Positions 27,003 to 36,366 of a stretch of DNA of 64,000 bases are shown piece by piece. This DNA comes from an uncultured Cyclobacteriaceae bacterium (GTDB lineage Bacteria; Bacteroidota; Bacteroidia; Cytophagales; Cyclobacteriaceae). The stretch is taken from contig CANLOE010000024.1 of the NCBI GenBank assembly GCA_947492745.1, positions 1 to 64,000 of the forward strand, in the 5' to 3' direction. A program made the position numbers and the translations under genes. Numbering within the stretch: position 1 is the first letter of the stretch; each line of letters opens with the position of its first letter. The notes beneath the pieces are model-generated. The model searched no databases and had not been told where the DNA came from. It saw nothing but the letters and a program-made list of their open reading frames with translations.

Positions 27003-28151
27003 TCGTGTTCAGTAGTTTATAGTTTTCTTGTTTAGAACTTGATAACTCTATTTCACGAAATGGACCATTTAGAGTCCCTTTTTCGAAACATAGCTATCAC
27101 CTAAAGCCCTTCTGAAAATCAGAAAGGACAGAAGAAAAGTAACCTGTCATCAGGACACTTTACAACACCGAAAGTTAGACTCAATAAAACCGCAAAAGCA
27201 CTGTTAGGGAATTGTTATATAGGAAATTTTTCAAAGCCCATACGTCGTTAAGAACTTTGAGTACAATTTTACTACGGCCACAAGTAGAAAAACGGCTCAA
27301 ATTTCACAAATAGAAGGGGTAATTTGCACATTTGAAAGTTAATCCAGTGGTTTATTCGATTGATACACTTCTTTCACTCTGTTTTACATATCATGTGATC
27401 TATTATAAATCAATTACTTAAATGCATACCTACGTTTCTCAAGAGACTTATCTTCAGTTGAAACTTGAAAAAGTACTACAAATTGAACAAACGTATATTT
27501 TACTTATTGTCATCTGCAATAGTAACTACTGCAATTCGAAATTGTCGTTGACTTTTGTGCACCACAGACATGAGCGCTACACCCTTCTCCTTATTGTGGA
27601 AAGTGCAGTACAAACATGTTTTTGGAGATGCTACCCTTTTACAATAAAAGCCCGTCATCTGTTATAACTTCCTTGCGGACCAACAAGTATCTAAGTATCA
27701 AACTCCTCTGTAAACTATGAATAGGAAGCAGGCGAACACTGAATCATCAACGTGCTGATTTATATAAATTTAAACTCAAAACAGATTTCTACTTGGGATT
27801 TTAGATCTGACAGGCATCCACTGTAAGTCATTGATTACTTAAGCGATAATCAAAAGATAGATATAGTATAAATAAGTATATAATTAGCTTCTTACTGTCA
27901 CTTTTATTAATTTAAAAATGAAATTTAAAAGGCAGTGTGTAGACAAATATCTTTTTTAACTTCGCAGACTGTTTTGAAACATATCTTTTATTTTCTTATA
28001 CGCTTCTTTTGACGTATAAAATATTAAATATCAAGTAGTTACTATTGTTATCCCTATCAATTGATTCTAATTTCAAGATAAGCGATAGCAAATTTCATAT
28101 CTACTTACAAAACGGTCTCTCATTGTATTTTTTTTTAATGTTCAGTCGGTT
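27003..28151. other. Long divergent intergenic region
   Basis: About 1.15 kb between divergently transcribed genes, AT-rich throughout. The frame at 27422-27667 has no RBS, no family motifs and a composition like the surrounding non-coding DNA. No copy of the A, B, C or D repeats is recognised here, unlike most other long spacers. It must hold the promoters of both flanking units. Confidence 0.5.
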
Positions 28152-30440
28152 ATGTCAAAGTTAGTTTGCAGCTTTTTGGTATTGCTAGCGGTATGTGTGT
28201 CTCTTTGTGGTGAAGTTCTTGCACAAGAATTTCAGACGGTTATGGATGGCGAATGGAACAATCCCAATGTCTGGCTACCTAATGGGGTACCTCCGAATAC
28301 GGCCCAGATTACCGTTAACCATAGGATTACCTCACGTGGGGTACATTCTGTGGGCCGTGATGGGCAATTGACCATCGGTATCGAAGGCAGTCTTTATCTC
28401 AATAGGTTCATCAACAGTGGGCTGCTGATCAATAAAGGGCGACTGGTCGTCGATAGCCTAGAAAACAATGCCGGTGGTCTACTGGAGAACAGAAGGCTGA
28501 TGCGTATCAAAAAGGTCGTCAATAGCGCATCCGCCCGATGGGTCAACAGTGACCGTATGATGGTCACCGATCTATTGAAGAACGAGGGTATTTTTATAAA
28601 CGAAAAGTTTCTGGATGCCCAACATATCGTAAACAGCAACGATTTTCAAACCCTTTCGGAAAGTGATGTACTGATTGCCGAAACACTGAACAACCGCAGT
28701 TCGGGCAGTTTCGGTCTCTGTGGTCGCATTATTCTAGTACAGAACGACATCCCTTCCCTGTTCAGTAACGAAGGCACGGTCAGCGGTGATTGTCAGGGAG
28801 GCATATTTCTGGTAAGTAGCAATGATACTTTAGAAAACACCGCAACAGGTGCTATTATAGGAGAGGTGATGCTCTGCCTTCGCGGGGGTATACTGAAAAA
28901 TGAAGGTACCGGTAGCTTTGTCGAGAGTTGTTGTTTTCTCTTGGAAGTCAATGCCGGTGAGGGCAGAAAGATATGCATGGGCGAAGCCACTTCACTGGGG
29001 ACATTCTTTACAGCAGACTCCGGCACCCCACCCTATGACTTTCAGTGGTCCTCCTCTACAGAACCCAGTTTCAGTAGTTCTACGGCCAATCCCGAGGTCA
29101 GTCCGCTCGTAGAAACCGAATATACCGTAGAAATAACGGACAATGTCGGTTGCGTAAAGCAGGACAAGGTTATACTTAGTCCTGTGACCGATGCCGTAGT
29201 AGATGCCGGACCGGAATTATCGGTTATCTGTAGCGGTGAGACGATCTTTCTTGGAGGGGAAAACAGTGCCTACTGCGGAACGGAAAGTTATCGCTTTTCA
29301 TGGTCGCCTGCGAGCAATATTTCCGATCCTATGTCCCTCAATCCCGTCGCCGGTCCTACCGGCACTACGGCATATGTACTTACTTTGGAGGAACTGGGCC
29401 CCAGTGGTGGTTTTGTAGTGGTGGATAGAGATACCAGCTTGGTCATCGTACTGCCCGGCCCTTCTAAAGCTGAGGCCGGCGAAGATATCACTCTATGCCC
29501 TGAGATTGCCACAGAGGTCATGCTCAAAGCAACAGCACCCGAGTTTGGCATAGGAGAATGGTCCATTCTCTCGGGCGAGGGAAAAATCAGTGACCTTAGC
29601 GACCCGAATGCTCTACTGAGCAACCTAGAACCCGGCAGTATTGTAGTACTTGCTTGGACCGTAGGCACTGAAGGGTGTAGCTCCGAGACGGATATCGTAG
29701 AAGTAAAAGTACTCCCTGAGGTGGAAATCATTGCGGAAAGCAATGAACTGTGCTTGGGAGAATCCATTACACTGACAGCATCAGCAGGAAACTCTTTTTT
29801 ATGGTCGCCCGTAGAGGGTCTGGACAATCCCCGTGCAAAAAGTCCTAGCGCAAGCCCGGAAAGTAATATTACCTACACGGTCAGTATCGATGGCGAAACC
29901 TGTTCTTCCAGTTCGATATCACTTACTGTAAAACCGGTACCCATGGCTTCGGCCGGTACCAGCGCTATCATCAAGGCGGGAGAAAGTACGGAGCTGTTTG
30001 CCGAAGGAGGTGTACGATACCTCTGGAGTCCCAGCTCAGGCCTGGACAATCCGAATACGGCCCGACCCACAGCCAGCCCCAAACAGTCGGTCATCTATAC
30101 GGCCACGATTTTTGGTGAGAATGGATGCAGCAGTACGGCATTTGTAGACATAAAAGTGAATGATACCTTTGAAATTTTCGTCCCCGAGCTTTTCACACCG
30201 AATGGAGATGGAAACAACGATATACTATTTGTCAACACTCTAGGCATAGCACAAATGGAGTTCCGTGTATTTGACAGAACAGGTCAGCTACTTTTCGAGA
30301 CCAGCGACCCCTTACTTGGATGGGACGGGCGGCAAAATGGAAAACAGATGGGGCTGGATACTTATATTTATACGGTCAATGCCCTTACCTTCGGTGAAAA
30401 GGTCGTTCAGGAAAAAGGTACCGTGCAACTGGTACGCTGA
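28152..30440 (+). CDS. Surface adhesin-like protein with gliding-type (CHU_C) sorting domain
   Basis: A 762-residue secreted protein with a signal peptide ending VLAQ (about 25). Residues about 30-255 are short repeating strands rich in Asn, Gly and Leu (INSGLLINKGRL, LENNAGGLLENRRL, LLKNEGIFINEKF), suggesting a parallel beta-helix. Ig/PKD-like modules follow, including two related WSP-x-x-GLDNP segments (about 550-670). The C terminus (IFVPELFTPNGDGNND ... GWDGRQNG ... YIYTVNALT) is the type B sorting domain annotated as gliding motility-associated C-terminal/CHU_C. Proteins of this class are exported by the T9SS and held at the surface, usually with a PorP/SprF partner, which is the next gene. 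Confidence 0.9.
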   Translation: MSKLVCSFLVLLAVCVSLCGEVLAQEFQTVMDGEWNNPNVWLPNGVPPNTAQITVNHRITSRGVHSVGRDGQLTIGIEGSLYLNRFINSGLLINKGRLVVDSLENNAGGLLENRRLMRIKKVVNSASARWVNSDRMMVTDLLKNEGIFINEKFLDAQHIVNSNDFQTLSESDVLIAETLNNRSSGSFGLCGRIILVQNDIPSLFSNEGTVSGDCQGGIFLVSSNDTLENTATGAIIGEVMLCLRGGILKNEGTGSFVESCCFLLEVNAGEGRKICMGEATSLGTFFTADSGTPPYDFQWSSSTEPSFSSSTANPEVSPLVETEYTVEITDNVGCVKQDKVILSPVTDAVVDAGPELSVICSGETIFLGGENSAYCGTESYRFSWSPASNISDPMSLNPVAGPTGTTAYVLTLEELGPSGGFVVVDRDTSLVIVLPGPSKAEAGEDITLCPEIATEVMLKATAPEFGIGEWSILSGEGKISDLSDPNALLSNLEPGSIVVLAWTVGTEGCSSETDIVEVKVLPEVEIIAESNELCLGESITLTASAGNSFLWSPVEGLDNPRAKSPSASPESNITYTVSIDGETCSSSSISLTVKPVPMASAGTSAIIKAGESTELFAEGGVRYLWSPSSGLDNPNTARPTASPKQSVIYTATIFGENGCSSTAFVDIKVNDTFEIFVPELFTPNGDGNNDILFVNTLGIAQMEFRVFDRTGQLLFETSDPLLGWDGRQNGKQMGLDTYIYTVNALTFGEKVVQEKGTVQLVR

Positions 30441-30543
30441 ATACATCCATGGAAGGCAGGATAGTTTCCTGCCGAACTCATAACGGACATATGGGCATGT
30501 GTTCGACTGTTACGGTAATGTACCATGATGACAATAAATCATA

Positions 30544-30570
30544 GACCTGAAAAATCGATTTTTTCAGGTC
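30544..30570 (+). promoter_or_regulatory. Long hairpin between adhesin and porP genes
   Basis: GACCTGAAAAA pairs with TTTTTTCAGGTC around a TCGA centre, giving an almost perfect 27-bp palindrome whose 3' arm is U-rich. The same GACCTGAAAAA recurs at 30704-30714, overlapping the porP start codon. The 3' arm could therefore pair either with its own 5' arm or with the translation start region. It may partly terminate transcription or control porP translation; this is inference. Confidence 0.45.
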
Positions 30571-30713
30571 GGAAATTGAAAATAGACAAAGGCCATGGGC
30601 CAAGTATGGGATAGCGGATGTATCATTACCCAAAACAGTAGCTTTGCCTATTTTATTATAGGGATTGAATTCCCAGAGTCTATGTATATATATTAGTTTT
30701 GATGACCTGAAAA

Positions 30714-31718
30714 ATGAAAAAGACTTATCTACTCTTATTATTTTCGTTTTGTTACTGCCAGCTTTCAGCTCAGGACCCTTATTTCTCACAATTCTATAAT
30801 GCCCCACTCTATTTAAACCCTGCTCTGACGGGAATATCCGTGGGTACTGTGCGGATGGGCCTCAACTATAGGAATCAGCTGACTTCTGTAGGATCGTTTG
30901 AAACCTATTCTTTTTCAGCGGATATGTCCATCATGGAAAATCATAAGGCAGATGACTTTGCGGGAGTAGGCCTGCTTGTGCTCAACGATGATTCGGGAAT
31001 AGGTCTGAGCAATCTGAAAACCATGCTATCTTTAGCCTATCATAAATCCTTGGGCAGTACCAATAGTTACCTGGCCTTCGGGCTACAGGGGGGGCTTGAC
31101 CGGACCACTCTGAACCTTACGCGCCTGAGTACGCAGAGCCAGTGGGTCGATGGAGTTGGTTTTGATGAGCGTCTGCCCTCTGGGGAAGTTGTCTTTGGAG
31201 ACAATGCCTCTCTGCTCGACCTACAAGCAGGTCTGTTGTACTATACTTTTTTGGAGAACGGGGGTACCCTATTCGCTGGTGCAGCCGCCTACCATATTCT
31301 AGAACCCGAAAAATCCTTCTTGGGAAGCACTGTTCCATTGGCAAGAAGGTATGTGGCACATGCAGGCCTGCGCTGGCCCATCGGGCAAAGAATCAGCCTA
31401 AACCCAAATGTAATGTTCACGAACCGAGGTGCTTCGACCCTATTCAGTCCGGGCCTATCCATGGACTATGCGCTTTCAGGCGCGCTTAGCACCTCCTCTC
31501 TAACCTTGGGCGCATGGTCAAGGAATGCGAATGCCTTTATTATCAATGGTGGTCTGGAACACAAAGGTTTCACTATAGAGGCCAGTTATGATATACTGCT
31601 GTCAAAGCTGACATCGATTACCCGACAAGGGGGACTTGAGCTGAGTCTGATTTATGCACTACAAAAGAAAGGCAGTGTCTCTCTCCCCTTGCTGTCGAAC
31701 CCTAACCCTAGACTATGA
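30714..31718 (+). CDS. PorP/SprF family outer-membrane protein
   Basis: A 334-residue protein with a signal peptide (LLLLFSFCYCQLSAQ). The mature start DPYFSQFYNAPLYLNPALTG is diagnostic of the PorP/SprF family. The rest consists of alternating amphipathic beta strands of an outer-membrane barrel (VGLLVLNDDSGIGLSN, YHILEPEKSFLG, RYVAHAGLRWPIG). Known role: family members act with the T9SS to deliver or attach particular surface proteins, typically those with type B sorting domains. Here the 762-aa CHU_C protein is immediately upstream and the TPR-PD40 protein begins 3 bp downstream, so all three form one functional set. Confidence 0.95.
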   Translation: MKKTYLLLLFSFCYCQLSAQDPYFSQFYNAPLYLNPALTGISVGTVRMGLNYRNQLTSVGSFETYSFSADMSIMENHKADDFAGVGLLVLNDDSGIGLSNLKTMLSLAYHKSLGSTNSYLAFGLQGGLDRTTLNLTRLSTQSQWVDGVGFDERLPSGEVVFGDNASLLDLQAGLLYYTFLENGGTLFAGAAAYHILEPEKSFLGSTVPLARRYVAHAGLRWPIGQRISLNPNVMFTNRGASTLFSPGLSMDYALSGALSTSSLTLGAWSRNANAFIINGGLEHKGFTIEASYDILLSKLTSITRQGGLELSLIYALQKKGSVSLPLLSNPNPRL

Positions 31719-31721
31719 TCT

Positions 31722-34043
31722 ATGAAGTTATCCGTTCCATCAAAATATAGCGTGTATCTTTTTGTTTCTGCCCAGCTGATCCTTTGTTGTTCAGCAAAGG
31801 TATACGCTCAGAAAATCCGACGTCAGCCCACATATGCCACATCGACAAGTATGGACGATATGCGTCAGATAGCCAATGAGCTTTTCGCAGCACAGCGCTA
31901 CTACTCCGCACTGAACTACTATCAAAAAATACTGACAGAGGATAGTCTCGACACCCACAGTCGGTACTATGCCGGAGAGTCTTCGCGCCACTTACGCGAT
32001 TACGCTGGGGCCAACAGATACTACACGGCCGTTGTTGAGGAAAACTCGCAAGACTATCCCAAAGCCCATTTCCGGTTGGGCATGGTTTCCAAAGCCTCAG
32101 GTCAATATAACAAGGCCATCGATGCTTTTACCCGCTACCTAGAGCAGAACCCTGACCTGGATAAGGACGAAATAGAGGAGACCAATGCCCTGATAGCATC
32201 CTGTAGAACAGCAAATAGCCCTGAGGTGTCCGCTGGCGTGGCTGTAAACCTTATGGACAGGATGGAGGACCATCCTGTCAAATCCGCTGTCGCCCCCCTC
32301 CCTGGAAGTAGTGAACTCCTTTTTACGCAAGTAGTCCCCATAACCTCTAGAAGAAAAGAGAAATACAATACCATCGCGGGCGTGTACGATACCATATACG
32401 TAACGCGCCTATTTGAAGAAAACGAAACGGGCAGTAGTATGCTGGACATCGAACCCGATGACAAATCGTGGAGCATAGCAGCTCCCGCCCTCTCTTCGGA
32501 TGGGAACCGATTGTACTATAGTCTTTATCCCAGTGTAGGGGGCGATAAATACAGCAGCATCCACTACAGTGAGAAAAGTGGTGACTCTTGGTCAAAGCCA
32601 AAGGCCATGGACGCCCCCATCAATCTACCGGAGACCTCCTCAAAACAGGCTACCTTGATACAAGATCCCGAAACCGGCGAAGAAGTCATGCTCTTCGCTT
32701 CCAATAGACCTGGAGGTCTGGGAGGATTCGATCTCTGGTATGCACGTCTGGATGAGAACAAAAATGCCAGTGCGGTAAGCCACCTAGGAAGTCCCGTCAA
32801 CTCTCGTCGGGATGAGGTCAGCCCTTATTTCCAGCGCGGAACCAATGCCCTATTTTTCAGCTCTGATAGAGCATCAAGCGGTCTGGGTGAGCTGGATGTA
32901 TACACAGTACAGTATCAGCCCTCCTCAAAAACAGGAAAAGTCCTCAACCTTGGAAGACCTGTCAACAGTAGCGCGGATGATTATTACTTTACGATAAACC
33001 CGGAAGGGGATAGTGGCCATTTGAGTTCCAATAGAGTTGTTGATGAAGACGTCCGCACGACCTGTTGTAACCGCATCTATACCATAGCTGTGGATAATAA
33101 ATCTCCAATAGCGGAAAACCAATTAGAAACTGCACAACTGGACGATAGCAACGACACTTTTCACGCTATCATGGAGAACCTACCCTATACGCAGCCTGAG
33201 GGTGGTCCTGAAAAAGCCTCTAGCCCTTCAAAGGACCTGCATATGGAAGGAGTTCTTACGCAATCGGGCGAAAAAAGCCCTCATACCAAGGTCGCCTTGG
33301 ACCAAGAGAACAAGGTAGGCAACGTGATGAAGGATACCGAGGGGAGGTTTCAATTCGATGCCCTCGATGAGAATGGAGAATACAAGCTATCCACGGATAG
33401 GCCCGATAGAGAATCTTTCTCCGCTCAGCCCAGTCTAGTGAAAGAGGATGGTACAGTAGTTCGAAATATTGATAGCGAAACTGACCCTTACCTTCCGAAT
33501 TCGGGACAGAGTCAAAGCAGCACTTCAGAGAACATAAGTACCGATGAGTCCGTGTTATCCAATAGAGCATCAAGAGGTAGCAGAAGGGAAGAAGAGGTAG
33601 CTACCGAAAGTTCTCCCGCGAAAAGCCCTCCCATGAATACTGATGAAGCCAGAGCTAGCGAAGAAAGAACGAATCCCATAGCCAGGGCCAAACCCTCTTC
33701 TGCCCCTAGCAGTGGTAACAGCGCCACTTTCAGCCCTATTATGACCCATGAGGAATTCGAGAATGTGAAAAGTGGCCTGAAAAGCCCGGAAGATGTGCAT
33801 CTACGGGTACAGGTAGGGGCCTACCGCAACCCTAGGCAGGGTCTATTCAGGAACCTGAAAGGACTGGGTAAAATCGAAAAAGAGTATACCAATGGAATGA
33901 CCAAGTTCCTTATTGGAGATTTTACCGACTTATCGATTGCAGAATCCCTTAGAAAGAAGGCGCATGACCGAGGCGTCACCGATGCTTTCGTTGCCGTATA
34001 TGTTAAGGATAGAAGGGTCGCTTTATTGATTCACCCCTATTGA
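31722..34043 (+). CDS. TPR-PD40 envelope protein ending in a SPOR-like domain
   Basis: A 773-residue secreted protein whose signal peptide ends near KVYAQ. TPR repeats lie at about 45-155 (YYSALNYYQKIL, AHFRLGMVSKASGQYNKAIDAF). PD40/WD40-like repeats follow at about 240-430 (APALSSDGNRLYYS, LFASNRPGGLGGFDLWYA, ALFFSSDRASSGLGELDVY). Then come a carboxypeptidase-regulatory-like segment and a Ser/Glu-rich disordered linker. The end (HLRVQVGAYRNPRQG ... FLIGDFTDLSIAESLRKKA ... DAFVAVYV) has the SPOR peptidoglycan-binding pattern. Relatives such as PorE-type proteins normally end in an OmpA domain instead. Inference: it tethers the PorP/adhesin assembly to peptidoglycan. It starts 3 bp after porP and is translationally linked to it. 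Confidence 0.88.
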   Translation: MKLSVPSKYSVYLFVSAQLILCCSAKVYAQKIRRQPTYATSTSMDDMRQIANELFAAQRYYSALNYYQKILTEDSLDTHSRYYAGESSRHLRDYAGANRYYTAVVEENSQDYPKAHFRLGMVSKASGQYNKAIDAFTRYLEQNPDLDKDEIEETNALIASCRTANSPEVSAGVAVNLMDRMEDHPVKSAVAPLPGSSELLFTQVVPITSRRKEKYNTIAGVYDTIYVTRLFEENETGSSMLDIEPDDKSWSIAAPALSSDGNRLYYSLYPSVGGDKYSSIHYSEKSGDSWSKPKAMDAPINLPETSSKQATLIQDPETGEEVMLFASNRPGGLGGFDLWYARLDENKNASAVSHLGSPVNSRRDEVSPYFQRGTNALFFSSDRASSGLGELDVYTVQYQPSSKTGKVLNLGRPVNSSADDYYFTINPEGDSGHLSSNRVVDEDVRTTCCNRIYTIAVDNKSPIAENQLETAQLDDSNDTFHAIMENLPYTQPEGGPEKASSPSKDLHMEGVLTQSGEKSPHTKVALDQENKVGNVMKDTEGRFQFDALDENGEYKLSTDRPDRESFSAQPSLVKEDGTVVRNIDSETDPYLPNSGQSQSSTSENISTDESVLSNRASRGSRREEEVATESSPAKSPPMNTDEARASEERTNPIARAKPSSAPSSGNSATFSPIMTHEEFENVKSGLKSPEDVHLRVQVGAYRNPRQGLFRNLKGLGKIEKEYTNGMTKFLIGDFTDLSIAESLRKKAHDRGVTDAFVAVYVKDRRVALLIHPY

Positions 34044-34073
34044 CATTTATGAACGTACATTTCCCAAAAGCTA

Positions 34074-34492
34074 TTATAGGATCAGCGGGCTTATGGTGAT
34101 ATCTACCCTGCGGTTGGCCATTCGTCCCCTACCGGAGTCGTTGTCATATAATGGGTTCACCTGCCCATTGTCCTTTATCTGTACTACTTCGGAAGGTATA
34201 TGGTTTTTTACCAGTTCTCTGAGCACGGCCCTACTCCTTCTTTCCGAAAGCCACTGGTTGTATTCCGCACCACCGATATTGTCCGTATGGCTCCAGATGG
34301 AAATCTGCACATTCTCCAAGTAGAACGATGGACTCGACCAAGGTCCGTATTTCCAGCGCTTGTTCTTCATCGATATAGGCAGCTACCACCACCAAAGTAG
34401 ATAGACTTCACTATAGGGTCCTGTGCCATGGATACCTGTGACAATAGAGTCAACAGGAACAATAGGGTAAAGCGCTTTTCTTTTAGGGTCAT
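34074..34492 (-). pseudogene. Frameshifted OmpA-family lipid/peptidoglycan-binding gene
   Basis: An ATG at 34492 opens a signal peptide (KRFTLLFLLTLLSQVSMAQ) followed by SIYFGGGS, then a stop. The next piece (YIDEEQALEIRTLVESI) is in a second frame. The third, ISIWSHTDNIGGAEYNQWLSERRS to GRMANRRVDITI, is in another and carries the canonical OmpA motif (SHTD..G....N..LS..R). Two frameshifts thus break an otherwise full-length single-domain OmpA protein of about 138 residues. It converges on the TPR-PD40-SPOR gene with a 30-bp gap. Either it is a recent pseudogene or the consensus has indel errors. Confidence 0.75.
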
Positions 34493-34518
34493 CTGAAGTA
34501 TATCGGTGTAAAATTTAT

Positions 34519-34692
34519 TTAACCCAGAATGTTCGTTGGAACTTCGTCATGAGGACTTAAATGGCAATAAATCAGTGCGTTTTCTTGGGTTCTGCGTAGC
34601 ACCGCTACGGTGAATTCAAAAAACGTATTTATTTACTGATTTGAAGCCAGTTGAGTCCGGAATAGATTTTCTAATGGACATTTTGGGTTTAA
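34519..34692 (-). repeat. Family B element, copy B4
   Basis: Inverted relative to B2. TTAA at 34519-34522 and TTAA at 34689-34692 flank CCCAGAATGTTCG ... GGACATTTTGGG. The central GTAGC-ACC-GCTAC hairpin is intact. Confidence 0.82.
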
Positions 34693-34854
34693 TACAGATT
34701 TAGCTTTCAAATATCCCATATCTTCCTGTTCATTTTGTTTCACTCTGCGTGGACAATCCTCGGGATAGCGCTGCTATCCCTGCGGTGTTCGCCTTGATTG
34801 AAAAAAAATGACCCGCGCAATCCTATACGACATTTAAAACCCAAATTTGTATAA
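34690..34854 (+). repeat. Family A MITE-like element, copy A5
   Basis: TAA at 34690-34692 and TAA at 34852-34854 flank TACAGA/TTTGTA ends and the central GATAGC-GCT-GCTATC hairpin. It sits exactly in the TTAA shared by copies B4 and C2. Confidence 0.82.
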
Positions 34855-35026
34855 CCCAAAATAATCGATAGCCTTCCCATTGCGAGCATAAATCACTTCA
34901 AAATCAGCAGTTTTACACTACGTAGGTGCGTCACCTTAGTGATACAAAAGCCTCCTCTCCCAAACCACTGATTTTAGTGCACTTTATGTTATCATGAAAA
35001 AATTCCATTGATCAATAGAGGGGTTA
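34852..35026 (+). repeat. Family C element, copy C2
   Basis: Starts CCCAAAATAATCGATAG directly after A5 and runs through AAATCAGCAGTTTTA and AAACCACTGATTTTA to ATTGATCAATAGAGGGG. Its right end is slightly degraded, so the second target copy is only partly readable (GTTA). Confidence 0.7.
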
Positions 35027-35170
35027 GTTTCTATATAATCCTAGAGCTAATCTTATAGTTCCCTGTTTCATTTTTACTTGAGTATAAAGGAAGATACCGG
35101 CAAAGCATAGGGACCGACCCCGAATGATGCATAAGTTCATCGCTGTGTTTATTGTAATGGTTTCGTAAAT

Positions 35171-35339
35171 ACGCTGTATTTGGAGCTTCATCACGAGGAC
35201 TTAACAGACAATAAATCGGCAGGTTTTCCTAAGTTCAGCATAGCATCGCTACGGTCACTACAAAGAACGCGTCCATTTCATTGATTTGAAGCTTTTGAAG
35301 CTGTAATAGAAGGATTGATGTATGATCTGGGCTAAACCG
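35171..35339 (-). repeat. Family B-related element, subfamily copy B5
   Basis: Has GAGGACTTAA, AATAAATCGGC, a TTCAGCATAGC-ATC-GCTACGGT centre and CATTGATTTGAAGC, as in family B. Its outer left part (GTTTCGTAAATACGC) is instead shared with the copy at 59444-59620, marking a separate subfamily with different ends. Confidence 0.6.
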
Positions 35340-35523
35340 GTTTCTTGGATAGAAAATATACTTCTACTGTGGATAGCTTCAAATCAATACGTTGAGCGCA
35401 CTTGTTGTATCCATTGAATTTTGCTCTGGAACAGGCTTTTATAAAAGAGGACTTGTCCCAATGGTCGGGTATCTGTAAATTGCCCATATCAATCATTCAG
35501 TACCTCCTAATTCGATAGCATAG

Positions 35524-36366
35524 ATGAACCTACCTCTATACCAAGTGGATGCCTTTGCCGAAAACCTGTTCGAAGGAAATCCCGCAGCCGTATGCCCTTT
35601 GGAAGAATGGCTCCCGGACAAAGTCCTACAACAGATTGCTGCCGAGAACAATCTGGCCGAGACAGCGTTTTTCGTACCTACTTCTGAGGGGTTTCACCTG
35701 CGCTGGTTCACTCCTACCATCGAAGTGGACCTTTGCGGCCATGCTACTTTGGCAACGGCCCATATTCTATTTCATCTATTGGGCTATAGGGAAGAAGTCA
35801 TTGTATTTCAGTCCAAAAGTGGGCCTCTACCCGTTTTTAAAACAAAACACGGGCTGACGATGGATTTCCCCATGGATACGCTTAAAACCGTCGAAGCTAC
35901 ACTTGACATAGAGCGGGCCTTGGGTACGGAGGTGAAAGAAATGTACCGTGGCATCAACGATTACATGGCGGTTATCGGTTCGGAAGAAGCTTTGAGACAC
36001 CTAGAGCCCGATTTGAGAGCATTGAGCCTGCTAAAGGCTCGGGGCCTTATCGTTACCGCAAAAGGTGAGGAAGTGGATTTTGTATCGAGATGTTTTTATC
36101 CGCAATCGGGCGTAGATGAGGACCCTGCTACGGGTTCGGCACATACGACGCTGTGTCCCTACTGGGCCAAGAAGCTCAACAAGAAAGTCCTATATGCCCA
36201 ACAGCTGTCAAAACGTGTCGGCCATATACATTGCGAACTGAAATCGGACAGAGTACTGCTTTCGGGGCAGGCGATTGTTTATCTTCGGGGAGAAATCTGC
36301 TTATACCCCTCCTTGAGGAAGAAGACTATCGATTCGATACGAAAAAATCAGACCTTTGATGGATAA
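35524..36366 (+). CDS. PhzF-family isomerase/epimerase-like protein
   Basis: A 280-residue protein of the PhzF fold. N-terminal half: YQVDAFAENLFEGNPAAVCPL, then the catalytic acid in AENNLAETAFF (Glu about 45), LRWFTPTIEVDLCGHATLA. C-terminal half: DFVSRCFYPQSGVDEDPATGSAHTTLCPYWA, with the family DPxTGSA motif. PhzF of phenazine biosynthesis isomerises dihydro-hydroxyanthranilate, but most relatives have other or unknown substrates and no phenazine genes are nearby. Its last 8 bp overlap the downstream MFS gene, so the two are co-transcribed and may handle the same small molecule. Confidence 0.93.
   Translation: MNLPLYQVDAFAENLFEGNPAAVCPLEEWLPDKVLQQIAAENNLAETAFFVPTSEGFHLRWFTPTIEVDLCGHATLATAHILFHLLGYREEVIVFQSKSGPLPVFKTKHGLTMDFPMDTLKTVEATLDIERALGTEVKEMYRGINDYMAVIGSEEALRHLEPDLRALSLLKARGLIVTAKGEEVDFVSRCFYPQSGVDEDPATGSAHTTLCPYWAKKLNKKVLYAQQLSKRVGHIHCELKSDRVLLSGQAIVYLRGEICLYPSLRKKTIDSIRKNQTFDG

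Noticed and set aside
27422-27667. Plus-strand frame of 81 codons in the long divergent spacer
   Set aside because: No ribosome binding site, no signal peptide or motif, and AT-rich composition like its surroundings.
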